Part shown: positions 18,516 to 29,640 of the stretch, piece after piece
Numbering within the stretch: the first letter of the stretch is position 1
How the letters are laid out: each line of letters begins with the position of its first letter
Source: Actinomycetota bacterium
Lineage (GTDB): Bacteria; Actinomycetota; Thermoleophilia; UBA2241
NCBI GenBank assembly: GCA_012514235.1
Contig: JAAZAR010000052.1
Coordinates: forward strand, 1 to 40,588
Direction of reading: 5' to 3'
DNA length: 40,588 bases
Notes under the pieces: model-generated
Databases searched by the model: none
The model's input: only the letters and a program-made list of their open reading frames with translations
Told to the model about the DNA's origin: nothing
Translations under genes and position numbers: made by a program

Positions 18516-19322
18516 ATGGACCGGCCCATCTGCTTCTTCAGCGACTACGGGTACACGGACGACTTCGCCGGCGTCTGTCGCGCCGTGATCGCCCGGCTGG
18601 CGCCTGACGTGAGGGTCATCGACGTCACCCACGGCCTCCCCGAGCGCGACGTGCTCGCCGGGGCCGTGGTCCTGCGCAACACGCTGCCCTACATGCCGGA
18701 CAAGGCCGTGATCCTCGCCGTCGTCGACCCCGGGGTGGGCGGGCCGCGGCGGCCGGTCGCCATGCGGAGCCACGGCGACCGGCTCTTCGTGGGCCCGGAC
18801 AACGGCCTGCTCATGCACGCCGTGGCGCTCGACGGCGGCGTGAGCTCGGCGTACGAGCTGAGCAACCAGGAGCTGTGGCTCAGCCCGCTCTCCGCCACCT
18901 TCCACGGCCGCGACATCTTCGCGCCGGTGGCGGCGCGACTCGCGGCCGGTCTTGACCTCGAGTCCTGCGGCGCGCCGGTCGACCCGGAGACGCTCGACCG
19001 GATCGACCTGCCGGAGCCGCGACGGCACCGCGACGGGCTCACCGCCACCGCGGTGCTGGTGGACCGGTTCGGCAACGTCGCGCTCAACCTCCGGGCGCGC
19101 GACCTGGAGAAGGCGCACCTCATCGAGACGGTGGAGCTCATCGCCGGCAACGAGCGCTACCTGGCCAGGGTGGCGCGCACGTTCGCCTCCGTGCGCACCA
19201 GCGACATCGTGGTCCTCATCGACAGCTACGGACAGGCTTCGGTGGCCGTCAACGCCGGATCGGCGGCCGAGGTGCTGGGGCTGGACGCCGGGGACGAGAT
19301 CAGGATCCGGCGTCTCGGCTGA
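18516..19322 (+). CDS. SAM hydrolase / SAM hydroxide adenosyltransferase (DUF62 family)
   Basis: ICFFSDYGYTDDFAGVCRAVI, VIDVTHGLPERDVLAGAVVLRN, VVDPGVGG, FVGPDNGLL, TFHGRDIFAPVAA. Confidence 0.92.
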   Translation: MDRPICFFSDYGYTDDFAGVCRAVIARLAPDVRVIDVTHGLPERDVLAGAVVLRNTLPYMPDKAVILAVVDPGVGGPRRPVAMRSHGDRLFVGPDNGLLMHAVALDGGVSSAYELSNQELWLSPLSATFHGRDIFAPVAARLAAGLDLESCGAPVDPETLDRIDLPEPRRHRDGLTATAVLVDRFGNVALNLRARDLEKAHLIETVELIAGNERYLARVARTFASVRTSDIVVLIDSYGQASVAVNAGSAAEVLGLDAGDEIRIRRLG

Positions 19323-19339
19323 GCGCGACGGCGCCTGTG

Positions 19340-19368
19340 TTGCGCCGCCCGCGCTGATTCGCTATAGT
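19340..19368 (+). promoter_or_regulatory. Sigma70-type promoter for rplM-rpsI
   Basis: TTGCGC (19340-19345), 17-nt spacer, TATAGT (19363-19368). Confidence 0.65.
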
Positions 19369-19423
19369 CCCCTTTCGCGCGTCCACGCAGGGCGTGCGTT
19401 CCAACTACCGAACGAGTGAGCGC

Positions 19424-19858
19424 ATGAGGACTTACGTCGCCAAGCCTTCCACGATCGAGAAGAAGTGGTATGTCGTCGACGCCAAGGGGCACACGCTCGG
19501 CCGCCTCGCCACCGTCGTCGCCGACTGCCTGCGCGGCAAGCGCAAGGCCATCTACACCCCCAACATCGACACCGGCGATTTCGTCGTCATCATCAATGCC
19601 GACAAGGTCGTCGTCACCGGCAAGAAGCCCGAGCAGAAGATGTACTACCGTCACTCGGGCTACCCCGGCGGCCTCAAGGCTGAGTCCTACGCTCATCTGC
19701 AGGCTCGCCGGCCGGAGGAGATCGTCCGCCACGCCGTGCGCGGCATGCTCCCCCACAACAAGCTCGGGCGCGCCCAGCTCCGCAAGCTCAAGATCTACGC
19801 CGGGCCGGAGCATCCGCATGAGGCGCAGAACCCCGAAGTGCTCGAGATCAAGGAGTAA
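19424..19858 (+). CDS. rplM: 50S ribosomal protein L13
   Basis: [69 protein letters not shown]. Confidence 0.97.
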   Translation: MRTYVAKPSTIEKKWYVVDAKGHTLGRLATVVADCLRGKRKAIYTPNIDTGDFVVIINADKVVVTGKKPEQKMYYRHSGYPGGLKAESYAHLQARRPEEIVRHAVRGMLPHNKLGRAQLRKLKIYAGPEHPHEAQNPEVLEIKE

Positions 19859-19861
19859 GGC

Positions 19862-20257
19862 GTGGCTGATGCAGTGACCTATCGCGCGACCGGCAAGCGC
19901 AAGACCAGCGTCGCGCGCGTCGTCCTCACTCCGGGCGTCGGCACGGTGACCATCAACGGCCGGGAGGTCGACCAGTACTTCGGCCGCAAGGTGCTCGAGA
20001 CCATCGCGCTCATGCCGTTCGAGACCACGCGTACGGCCGGCAAGTTCGACGTCAAGGCCAACGTGTACGGCGGCGGCATCAGCGCCCAGGCGGGCGCCGT
20101 GCGTCACGGCATCGCCCGGGCGCTCTGCGAGGCCGACGAGAGCCTGCGCACGCCGCTCAAGCGGGCCGGCTTCCTCACTCGCGACGACCGCCAGGTCGAG
20201 CGCAAGAAGGCCGGCTTCCACAAGGCGCGCAAGAAGCCGCAGTTCAGCAAGCGCTGA
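19862..20257 (+). CDS. rpsI: 30S ribosomal protein S9
   Basis: [48 protein letters not shown]-terminus RKKPQFSKR. Confidence 0.97.
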   Translation: MADAVTYRATGKRKTSVARVVLTPGVGTVTINGREVDQYFGRKVLETIALMPFETTRTAGKFDVKANVYGGGISAQAGAVRHGIARALCEADESLRTPLKRAGFLTRDDRQVERKKAGFHKARKKPQFSKR

Positions 20258-20282
20258 GCTTCGCAGCTCCATCGAGGGTCCC

Positions 20283-20308
20283 GACGGGCCGCCGCGAGGC
20301 GGCCCGTC
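20283..20308 (+). terminator. Terminator-type hairpin after rpsI
   Basis: GACGGGCCGCC-GCGA-GGCGGCCCGTC, perfect 11-bp stem with GNRA-type loop; no long U tract. Confidence 0.7.
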
Positions 20309-20343
20309 GTCGTTCCGGAGCCGGTCCGGTGGGCCAATGGGAT

Positions 20344-20372
20344 TTGCCACCCGCAGGGAGCACGCATACCAT
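20344..20372 (+). promoter_or_regulatory. Sigma70-type promoter for glmM
   Basis: TTGCCA (20344-20349), 17-nt spacer, TACCAT (20367-20372). Confidence 0.5.
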
Positions 20373-20428
20373 GGCGCGAGCATCGGCGCGGGGCGCCGGA
20401 TCCTCGGCGAACGGAGAAACCTCTCACC

Positions 20429-21766
20429 ATGGGCACCTACTTCGGCACTGACGGGATACGGGGCGTGGCGGGGGAACTGCTCACGGCGGAGTTCGCCGTG
20501 CGGGTCGGTCGCGCCGCGGCGGCCGTGCTGGCGGAGAAGGCAGGTCCCCACCCGCTGTTCGTGACCGGACGCGACACCCGCCTCAGCGGGCCGATGCTCG
20601 AGGCGGCGCTGACCGCCGGTCTCACCAGCGGGGGCGCCCGCGTGGAGGTCGCCGGCGTCGTCCCGACGCCGGGGCTCGCCGCGCTGGTGCACCAGCGCGG
20701 CGCGGATGCCGGCGTCGTCATCAGCGCCTCGCACAACCCCTTCGCCGACAACGGCATCAAGTTCTTCTCGAGCGCCGGCGTGAAGCTCAGCGACGAGGAA
20801 GAGGCCGAGATCGAGGCGCACATCGTGCGGCAGGACCTCACGTCGCTCGCCGGCGCGGACTTCGGGTGCGCCGAGCAGCTCGAGGGCGCCGTGGAGGGCT
20901 ACGTGTGGGACGTGGTCAAGCGCATCCCGCTCGATCTCAGCGGGATGCGGATCGCGCTCGACTGCGCCAACGGCGCCATGTACCGGGCGGCGCCGCTCGC
21001 GCTGAAGGAATCGGGTGCCGCGGTGACCGTCCTCTTCGACCAGCCGGACGGGACCAACATCAACGCCGGCTGCGGGAGTACGCACATCGAGGCGCTGCAG
21101 CGCGTGGTGGCCCGGGACGGCTTCGACCTCGGGCTCGCGTTCGACGGCGACGGCGACCGCGTGCTCGCCGTGGACGCGTCCGGCCGCCTCGTCGACGGCG
21201 ACTTCATCATCGCCATCCTCGCCAGGCACCTGAAGTCGCAGGGCAAGCTGCGCGGGGATGCGGTCGTCACCACGGTCATGACCAACCTGGGCTTCCACCA
21301 GGCGATGGAGCGGGAGGGCATCAAGGTCCTGGTCACCCCGGTCGGCGACCGCTATGTGGTCGCCGAGATGCTGAAGGGCGACTACCTCCTGGGCGGTGAG
21401 CAGTCAGGGCACATCATCAACCGCGACGTGAGCGCCACCGGCGACGGTCTGGCGACGGCGCTGCTGCTGCTGCAGGCACTGCGCCAGATGGACGCGTCGC
21501 TCGCCGAGGCCGCGCGCGTGATGGAACGGCTGCCCCAGCGCCTCGTCAACGTGCGCGTGCGGGACCTCGCGGAGCTCGACGGCGCCTCGGAGGTATGGGC
21601 GGCGGTCAGCGAAGAGACGCGCCGCCTGGACGGACTCGGGCGCGTGCTCGTCCGCCCGTCCGGCACCGAGCCGCTCGTCCGAGTGATGGCCGAGGCGCCC
21701 ACCCAAGCGCAAGTCGACGCCGCCTGCGACCGCATCGTGGCCGTCGTCGAACGACACCTGACCTGA
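20429..21766 (+). CDS. glmM: Phosphoglucosamine mutase
   Basis: YFGTDGIRGVAGELLTAEFAVRVGRAA, VISASHNPFADNGIKFF, AFDGDGDRVLAVD, LVRPSGTEPLVRVMAEA. Confidence 0.96.
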   Translation: MGTYFGTDGIRGVAGELLTAEFAVRVGRAAAAVLAEKAGPHPLFVTGRDTRLSGPMLEAALTAGLTSGGARVEVAGVVPTPGLAALVHQRGADAGVVISASHNPFADNGIKFFSSAGVKLSDEEEAEIEAHIVRQDLTSLAGADFGCAEQLEGAVEGYVWDVVKRIPLDLSGMRIALDCANGAMYRAAPLALKESGAAVTVLFDQPDGTNINAGCGSTHIEALQRVVARDGFDLGLAFDGDGDRVLAVDASGRLVDGDFIIAILARHLKSQGKLRGDAVVTTVMTNLGFHQAMEREGIKVLVTPVGDRYVVAEMLKGDYLLGGEQSGHIINRDVSATGDGLATALLLLQALRQMDASLAEAARVMERLPQRLVNVRVRDLAELDGASEVWAAVSEETRRLDGLGRVLVRPSGTEPLVRVMAEAPTQAQVDAACDRIVAVVERHLT

Positions 21767-21777
21767 GGAGCACTACC

Positions 21778-22224
21778 GTGAGCGACGAAGTGAAGTACTA
21801 CCCCTTCAAGATCGGCGGCGTGGAGCAGGTCCACCCGAACGTGCACCCGGGGACGCCCAAGTACGCCGCCGGCATCGTCGTCGGCAATCTCGCGTTCCTG
21901 TCGGGCATGACCCCCCAGAGCACAGAAGACGGCTCTTGTCTCACCGTCGGCGTGGAGGCGCAGGTGTTCGCGTGCCTCGACAAGGTGAGGGCCGTGCTCG
22001 AGGAGATGGGCAGCTCCATGGAGAACATCGTGAAGACGGTCATCCTGCTCAAGGACCTCGAGTACTACCAGCAGATGCGCGCAGCGGAGCTCAAGTACTA
22101 CCAGCAGTACGCTCCGCGCCTCGTCAGCGAGCCGCCGGCCAGCACATACGTCCAGCCGGCGATCCTCGCCCGCCCCGAGTTCCTCGTGGAGTTCGACGTC
22201 ACCGCGGTGATCGAGCGCGCGTGA
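21778..22224 (+). CDS. Rid (YjgF/YER057c/UK114) family protein
   Basis: GTG at 21778; 'VVGNLAFLSGMTPQS', 'QVFACLDKVRAVLEEMGSSMENIVKTVILLKDLEYYQQM', 'FLVEFDVTAVIERA'. Confidence 0.85.
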   Translation: MSDEVKYYPFKIGGVEQVHPNVHPGTPKYAAGIVVGNLAFLSGMTPQSTEDGSCLTVGVEAQVFACLDKVRAVLEEMGSSMENIVKTVILLKDLEYYQQMRAAELKYYQQYAPRLVSEPPASTYVQPAILARPEFLVEFDVTAVIERA

Positions 22225-22234
22225 CCCCGGCCGG

Positions 22235-22264
22235 GGCCGCGGACGGCGTCGCCGCTCCGCGGCC
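22235..22264 (+). terminator. Terminator-type hairpin after Rid-family gene
   Basis: GGCCGCGG ... CCGCGGCC (8-bp stem) enclosing a small inner stem, followed by TTAT. Confidence 0.5.
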
Positions 22265-22358
22265 TTATCCGTCGCACGGAGGAGATGACGGGAGGCGCGG
22301 GGTAAGATACGTCAGACATACGCAGCGGCCGGCAGCGGACACCCGTCAGCAACCCTGA

Positions 22359-22519
22359 GCGCCTGGCCCGCGCGACCAGCTCCCCAGGGAGTTCCCCGCG
22401 CGGGTGACGAGGTGGAGGTTCATCGAAAGACTCGGCGGATGCCTCCCGGCCCGGCACGGTCGTGACCGCGTCGACAAAGCCCGCCGGTGACGGCGGAACA
22501 AAGCGACGCGGATGTGCCG
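22359..22519 (+). ncRNA. glmS ribozyme: glmS ribozyme (GlcN6P-dependent self-cleaving RNA)
   Basis: Cleavage site CCCTGA|GCGCCTGG; P1 CCCGCGCG/CGCGCGGG; conserved core TGACGAGG and TTCATCGAAAGACTCGGCGGATGCC; P2.1 GGAGG/CCTCC; P3 CGGCAC/GTGCCG; P4 GCGTCG/CGACGC with hairpin CCGCC-GGTGAC-GGCGG. Ends 49 nt before the glmS ATG. Boundaries approximate. Confidence 0.93.
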
Positions 22520-22568
22520 TCCGCACGCCCGCACGTCTGCGCCCATGCCCACACGAAGGGAGCACCGC

Positions 22569-24398
<1,830 letters not shown>

Positions 24399-24446
24399 CG
24401 GCGCGGCTGGCGGGCGGTGCCGGGAGAGCGCCGGCGTCGCTGCGGA

Positions 24447-24452
24447 TAGAAT
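24447..24452 (+). promoter_or_regulatory. Candidate -10 element 6 nt before acpS ATG
   Basis: TAGAAT-gcctgc-ATG; -35 not clear. Confidence 0.4.
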
Positions 24453-24458
24453 GCCTGC

Positions 24459-24902
24459 ATGGACGCCGCTCGCACAGACTACGGCGGGGGGCAGGGGTTC
24501 CCGCGCATCCCGCCCGGCGGCCTGCTGGTCGGCCTCGGCATCGACGTGACCGAGGCCGCTCGCATCCGCAGGCTCCTCGAGCGGCTGCCGCGCGCCTACG
24601 AGCGGCTCTTCAGCGAGCAGGAGCGCGCCTACTGTGACGGCTTCGCCGATCCCTGGCCCCGCTACGCCGCCCGCTTCGCCGCCAAGGAGGCGGTCGGCAA
24701 GGCGCTCGGAATCGGTATCATCGGGTTCGTGTGGCGCGACATCGAGGTACTGTCGGGGGGGAAGCCCCTCGTCGCGCTGCACGGGGGCGTCGCCGACGTC
24801 GCGCGTCGCCTCGGGGTCACGCGCATCGAGATCTCGCTGAGCCACACCGGCGGCGCGGCGTACGCCGTCGCCGCCGCACTCAAGGAGGACGCGGATGGAT
24901 GA
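24459..24902 (+). CDS. acpS: Holo-[acyl-carrier-protein] synthase
   Basis: VGLGIDVTEAARIRRLLER, FSEQERAYCDGFADPWPRYAARFAAKEAVGKALG, ISLSHTGGAAYAVA. Confidence 0.92.
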   Translation: MDAARTDYGGGQGFPRIPPGGLLVGLGIDVTEAARIRRLLERLPRAYERLFSEQERAYCDGFADPWPRYAARFAAKEAVGKALGIGIIGFVWRDIEVLSGGKPLVALHGGVADVARRLGVTRIEISLSHTGGAAYAVAAALKEDADG

Positions 24903-26475
24903 GTCCCTGTTGCTGGGTCTGTACACCGCCGACGGCATGCAGAAGGTCGACGGCACGGCCATCCACGGCGTCGGCATCCCCGGCGGGCACCTCATGGAGC
25001 GCGCCGGGCTGGCCGTGGCGACGGAGATCTTCGAGCGGTACGACCCTGAAGAGGTGGTCGTGTTCGCCGGCAAGGGCAACAACGGCGGCGACGGGTTCGT
25101 GATCGCGCGCGAGCTCTTCGACGGCGGCGTGGAGGTCACCGTGTTCCTGCTCGCGTCGCCGGACGAGTACAGGGGGGACGCGAGACTCAACCTCGACATC
25201 CTCACGAACCTCGGGGTGGACGTGCGCCCCGCGACGGGCGAGGGCGGGGCGCTCTCCGAGGATGCCGTGATGCTCACGGAGCTGGCCGACGTGATCGTCG
25301 ACGCGATCTTCGGCACGGGGTTCACCGGCGCGGCCAAGGGGTCCGCCGCGGTGGCCATCGAGCTCATCAACGCCGCGCCGGGCGAAGTGGTCAGCGTCGA
25401 CATCGCCAGCGGGGTAGGCGCGAGCACGGGGGCGGTCCACGGACCGGCCGTGGAGGCGGACCTCACCGTCACGCTGCATGCCGCCAAGGTGGGGCACTTC
25501 GTCACGCCCGGCGGGGCGCTCTCCGGCGAGGTCGTGGTCGCACCGATCGGCATCCCCGGGCTCTGCGACCACGACCCGGACGTCTGGCTGCTGACCGAGG
25601 AGGCGATGGGCGAGCTCGTCATTCCCAAGGGGTCGCTGGACCACAAGCGCTCGGTGGGCACGGTGCTCGTGGTCGGCGGCTCGCGGGGGATGGAGGGCGC
25701 CGCCCACATGGCCGCGTTCGCGGCCCTCAGGGCCGGCGCCGGCCTCGTGCACTGCGCGCTGCCCGCCGGCGCCGCCGCCGAGAAGCCGTTCGCCGAGGTC
25801 ATCTCCGTGACGGTGCCGGGCGACGACGGGCAGTTCGGCCTCGAGGCTCGCTCGGCCGTCTTCGAGCAGGCGGACGAGCTCATGGCCGTCGCCGTCGGCC
25901 CCGGCCTGGGACGCACGGACGGCGCGCGTCTCCTGGTGCGCGAACTGGTCGGCGTCGACCGTCCGCTGCTGTTGGACGCGGACGGGCTGTATGCACTCGG
26001 CGAGAGGCTCGAACTGCTCGCCGAGCGGAGCCGGCCGACCGTGCTCACGCCGCACGAGGGCGAGCTGGGCCGCCTGATCGGCCGCCCTGCGGCCGAGGTC
26101 GCGGCCCAGCGCCTGGAGTGCGCCCGCTCCGCCGCCCAGCGGTCGGGTGCGACGGTCGTCCTCAAGGGCGAGGCGACCATCGTCGCCGACCCGTCGGGAG
26201 CTGCCTACGTGGTCCCGACCGGCAATCCGGGCCTGGCGACGCCCGGGACGGGCGACGTCCTCAGTGGTGTCATCGTCGCCCATCTCGCCAAGGGCCTGCC
26301 GGCGACCGACGCCGCGTGTCTCGGCGCCTTCCTCCACGGCCTCGCCGCCGACCTTGCGGCGGAGGACGCCGTGGGCAGCGAGGGCATGGTGGCGAGCGAC
26401 CTGTTCCACTACCTGCCCGCCGCCGTGGAGCGGCTCAAGGCCGGTCCTCAGGAGGAGATGCATGAGCACCACTGA
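24895..26475 (+). CDS. nnr: Bifunctional NAD(P)H-hydrate epimerase / ADP-dependent NAD(P)H-hydrate dehydratase
   Basis: N-terminal VVFAGKGNNGGDGFVIAREL; C-terminal TVLTPHEGELGRLIG, VVLKGEATIVADP, GNPGLATPGTGDVLSGVI. Confidence 0.95.
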   Translation: MDESLLLGLYTADGMQKVDGTAIHGVGIPGGHLMERAGLAVATEIFERYDPEEVVVFAGKGNNGGDGFVIARELFDGGVEVTVFLLASPDEYRGDARLNLDILTNLGVDVRPATGEGGALSEDAVMLTELADVIVDAIFGTGFTGAAKGSAAVAIELINAAPGEVVSVDIASGVGASTGAVHGPAVEADLTVTLHAAKVGHFVTPGGALSGEVVVAPIGIPGLCDHDPDVWLLTEEAMGELVIPKGSLDHKRSVGTVLVVGGSRGMEGAAHMAAFAALRAGAGLVHCALPAGAAAEKPFAEVISVTVPGDDGQFGLEARSAVFEQADELMAVAVGPGLGRTDGARLLVRELVGVDRPLLLDADGLYALGERLELLAERSRPTVLTPHEGELGRLIGRPAAEVAAQRLECARSAAQRSGATVVLKGEATIVADPSGAAYVVPTGNPGLATPGTGDVLSGVIVAHLAKGLPATDAACLGAFLHGLAADLAAEDAVGSEGMVASDLFHYLPAAVERLKAGPQEEMHEHH

Positions 26476-26944
26476 CGTCACCGGGGGCGAGGCCCTCGTC
26501 CGCGACATCATGACCACGCCGGTCGTGACGGTGAAGCCGGACATGACCGTCAAGGACCTCGTCGCGCTGTTCCGCGACCGGCGCATCGGCGGCGCGCCGG
26601 TCGTCGACGATGAAGGCGCGTTGGTCGGCATCGTCACCGAGGGCGACCTCATGGCCCTGGACGCCGACATCCGGATGCCCCACTACTTCGAGCTCTTCGA
26701 CAGCATCATCTACCTGGGGAGCCAGAAGAAGTTCAAGGAGCAGCTGGAGAAGGCGGCGGCCGCCTACGTGGAGCAGCTCATGACGCCCGCCGACAAGGTC
26801 AAGTACGTCGCGCCGGACGACCCGGCCCGCAAGGCCGCCACCCTCATGTCGAGGCATGGGTTCGATCGCGTCCCCGTGGTGGAGGGAGAGCTGGTCGTGG
26901 GCATCGTCACCCGGCACGACATCATGAAGATCCTGGGGCTCTGA
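26462..26944 (+). CDS. Tandem CBS-domain protein
   Basis: ATG at 26462; 'VRDIMTTPVVTVKPDMTVKDLVALFRDRRIGGAPVVDDEGALVGIVTEGDLM' and 'AATLMSRHGFDRVPVVEGELVVGIVTRHDIMKIL'. Confidence 0.9.
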   Translation: MSTTDVTGGEALVRDIMTTPVVTVKPDMTVKDLVALFRDRRIGGAPVVDDEGALVGIVTEGDLMALDADIRMPHYFELFDSIIYLGSQKKFKEQLEKAAAAYVEQLMTPADKVKYVAPDDPARKAATLMSRHGFDRVPVVEGELVVGIVTRHDIMKILGL

Positions 26945-28123
26945 GTGCTGTCTGGGCGACACCGCGCGGTCGCGGAGGTCGACCTGGAGGCCGTCCGGCA
27001 CAACGTCCGGCGGCTGATGCGCGACCTGCCAGGGGGCGCGGCTCACTGTGCCGTCGTCAAGGCCGACGGCTACGGGCACGGAGCCGTGCCGGTCGCGCGC
27101 GCCGCCCTGGAGGCCGGGTCGTCCTGGCTCGGCGTGGCGACGGCGTCCGAGGCCGAGGAGCTGCGGGACGCGGGGATCACGGCGCCGGTGCTCATCTTCG
27201 GGCCGCTCACGGGGGCCGGACTGGAGCGAGCGGCGCGCTCCGGCGCCCAGGTCGTGGCGTGGTCGGAGCCGTTCGTCGACGAGGCCGTGCGGCTGCGCGT
27301 CCCCGTCCACGTCAAGGTCGACACCGGCATGGGCCGGCTGGGCGTGCGCCCGAGCGTCGCGCCGGCGCTGTGCGCGAGGGCTCACGACGGAGGGGTCCTC
27401 TCCGGCCTCATGAGCCACTTCGCCACGGCGGACGAGCCCGACACCGGGTTCTTCGAGCGGCAGCTCGAGTGCTTCGCCGGTCTGGCGGCGCAGCTCAAGC
27501 GCCGGTATCCGGATCTGCGCTGCCACATCGCGAACAGCGCGGCGACGCTGCGCGGGCCGCGCGCCCACTTCGACATGGTGCGCACGGGCATCGCCATGTA
27601 CGGCCTGGCCCCGGCCAACGACGATCCGTTCAAGGACGGCATCCGCCCGGCGATGAAGGTCGTCTCGTACCTCGCAGGCATCCGGGAGGCGCTCCCGGGC
27701 GACTCGGTGGGCTACGGGCGGACCTGGATCGCCGAGAGGGCCACGCGGGTCGGGATCGTGCCGGTGGGCTACGCCGACGGCATGCGGCGGGCGCTCGGCA
27801 ACCGCGGTGAGGTGCTGGTCGCCGGCAGGCGCTGCCCCATCATCGGCCGCATCAGCATGGACCAGATGACGGTGCGGCTCCCTGACGACTGGGGAGCGCC
27901 CGGTGACGAGGTCGTGCTGTTCGGGGCTGCCGGTGACGGCGTGGCCGGCGGCCCGGAGGCCGTCTGGACCGGGGCGACAGGCCCTCGTTCGGACGAGCCG
28001 TCGACGCCGCGGATCCTCTGCGAGGAGGTGGCCGGGATGCTCGGCACCATCAACTACGAGGTCGTCTGCGGCCTGACGCCGCGGGTCGTGCGCCGCTACC
28101 GCGGGGAGGATCCGGCGACATGA
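26945..28123 (+). CDS. alr: Alanine racemase
   Basis: AVVKADGYGHGAVPVARAAL (PLP lysine), VHVKVDTGMGRLGVRP, GISMD-type motif RISMDQMTVRL, GTINYEVVCGLTPRVVRRY. Confidence 0.95.
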   Translation: MLSGRHRAVAEVDLEAVRHNVRRLMRDLPGGAAHCAVVKADGYGHGAVPVARAALEAGSSWLGVATASEAEELRDAGITAPVLIFGPLTGAGLERAARSGAQVVAWSEPFVDEAVRLRVPVHVKVDTGMGRLGVRPSVAPALCARAHDGGVLSGLMSHFATADEPDTGFFERQLECFAGLAAQLKRRYPDLRCHIANSAATLRGPRAHFDMVRTGIAMYGLAPANDDPFKDGIRPAMKVVSYLAGIREALPGDSVGYGRTWIAERATRVGIVPVGYADGMRRALGNRGEVLVAGRRCPIIGRISMDQMTVRLPDDWGAPGDEVVLFGAAGDGVAGGPEAVWTGATGPRSDEPSTPRILCEEVAGMLGTINYEVVCGLTPRVVRRYRGEDPAT

Positions 28124-29640
28124 CGCCGATGGACGCCCGCCGGTACGCCGTCACGCCGCCGACGCCCGACGAGATCACCCGGGCCTCGCTCAACGCGATA
28201 GGTCCGGGTGAGGCCGGCTGGCTGGTCGGCGGCTGCCTGCGCGACGAGCTGCTCGGCCGGCGTGTCCGCGACGTCGACATCGCGGTGGACGGCCGGCCCG
28301 AACCGCTCGCCCGGGCGCTGGCGGACCGGTTCGGCGGCGCCGTGTACGCTACGTCGGACGTCTTCGGTACGTGGCGCGTCATCGTCGGCGACCTCCACAT
28401 CGACGTCGCCGTGCTCCGCGGCGGCCCGCCGGGCGACCCGCCGGACGCGAGGACGCGCGCCCTCCGCCTGGAGGCGGACCTCCGGGCGCGCGACGTCACC
28501 GTGGATGCGCTTGCGCGCCCCCTGGATGGTCACGACATCGTGGACCCGCTCAGCGGGCTCTCCGACCTCGCCGCGGGGCGCCTGCGGTTGTGCTCGCCGG
28601 CTTCGCTGGACGACGACCCGCTGCGCGTGCTGCGGCTGGCCAGGCTGGCGCGCGTGTTCGAGCTTGTCCCGGACGCCGCCGCGACCGAGGCCGCTTTCCG
28701 CGCCGCGCCAGGCCTCGTGCGCGTGAGCGGCGAGCGCGTGCGCGACGAGCTTTGCTCGCTGCTGGCCACGCGCGCCGCGTCCGTGGCCCTGCGCGATCTC
28801 GCCGTGTGGGGCGCGCTCGGCGTCGTCCTTCCCGAGGTCGACCGGCTCCGTGGAGTGGGACAGAACCCCTATCACCACCTCGACGTCTTCGAGCACACGC
28901 TGGAGGCGCTCACCTACACGGCCGGCGTCGTCGGGCAGCTCGGCGGTCGACGCTTCCTGGCGACGCCCGAGGAGACGGGACTTCCCGGCGTGGAGCCGCT
29001 CGTGCCTGTCTCCTGGGCCGTGCTGCTGCACGACATCGGCAAGCCTGCGGTGCGTGTCGTCGACGACCAGGGCCGCGTGATCTTCTGGCACCACGACGAG
29101 ACCGGCAGACAGATGTGCGCCGACATCGGCCGGCGCTTCAATCTCAGCAACCGGTTCGTGGAGTACGTCGGCACGCTCGTGCGGCAGCACCTCAGACTCG
29201 GCTTCCTCACGCGCGAACAGCCGCTGACGCGCCGGGCCCTCGCCCGCTACCGGCGGGACGTCAGTCCGTGGGTGTTCGAGTCCGTCGTGGTCTCCCTCTG
29301 CGACCGGCTCGCGACGCGCGGCGAGAAGACGTCGCTCGCCTCGATGGCGCGACACTACCGGCTGGCCCGGACGGTGTGGACGGAGGTCAGCAAGATCCCG
29401 GCGCCGCAGCTCTTGAGCGGCGACGACGTGATGCAGGTGCTCGGCATCGAGCCGGGCCCGGCGGTCGGCCAGGCACTGGACGCCCTGGGAGAGGAGATCG
29501 AGGCAGGCGAGGTCACCGACGCCGACGGGGCGCGGGCGTTCCTGCTGGACTGGTGGGGACGCGGCGAGGAGCGGGCCGAGGCCTCGGACGGGCAGGCGCC
29601 GCGCGGCTCTCGCGGAGCCTCCGATACGACCGATGCCTGA
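28120..29640 (+). CDS. CCA-adding-type tRNA nucleotidyltransferase / poly(A) polymerase family with HD domain
   Basis: GWLVGGCLRDELLGRRVRDVDIAVDG; RDVTVDALA; DPLRVLRLARLA; HD domain LLHDIGKP. Confidence 0.92.
   Translation: MTPMDARRYAVTPPTPDEITRASLNAIGPGEAGWLVGGCLRDELLGRRVRDVDIAVDGRPEPLARALADRFGGAVYATSDVFGTWRVIVGDLHIDVAVLRGGPPGDPPDARTRALRLEADLRARDVTVDALARPLDGHDIVDPLSGLSDLAAGRLRLCSPASLDDDPLRVLRLARLARVFELVPDAAATEAAFRAAPGLVRVSGERVRDELCSLLATRAASVALRDLAVWGALGVVLPEVDRLRGVGQNPYHHLDVFEHTLEALTYTAGVVGQLGGRRFLATPEETGLPGVEPLVPVSWAVLLHDIGKPAVRVVDDQGRVIFWHHDETGRQMCADIGRRFNLSNRFVEYVGTLVRQHLRLGFLTREQPLTRRALARYRRDVSPWVFESVVVSLCDRLATRGEKTSLASMARHYRLARTVWTEVSKIPAPQLLSGDDVMQVLGIEPGPAVGQALDALGEEIEAGEVTDADGARAFLLDWWGRGEERAEASDGQAPRGSRGASDTTDA

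Noticed and set aside
19226-21298. 690-aa minus-strand ORF
   Set aside because: Runs antisense to rplM, rpsI and glmM, which are unmistakable; no recognisable domain.
22512-22568. Upstream ATG extending GlmS by 19 aa
   Set aside because: GlmS needs Cys right after the initiator Met; the extension also overlaps the 3' end of the ribozyme.
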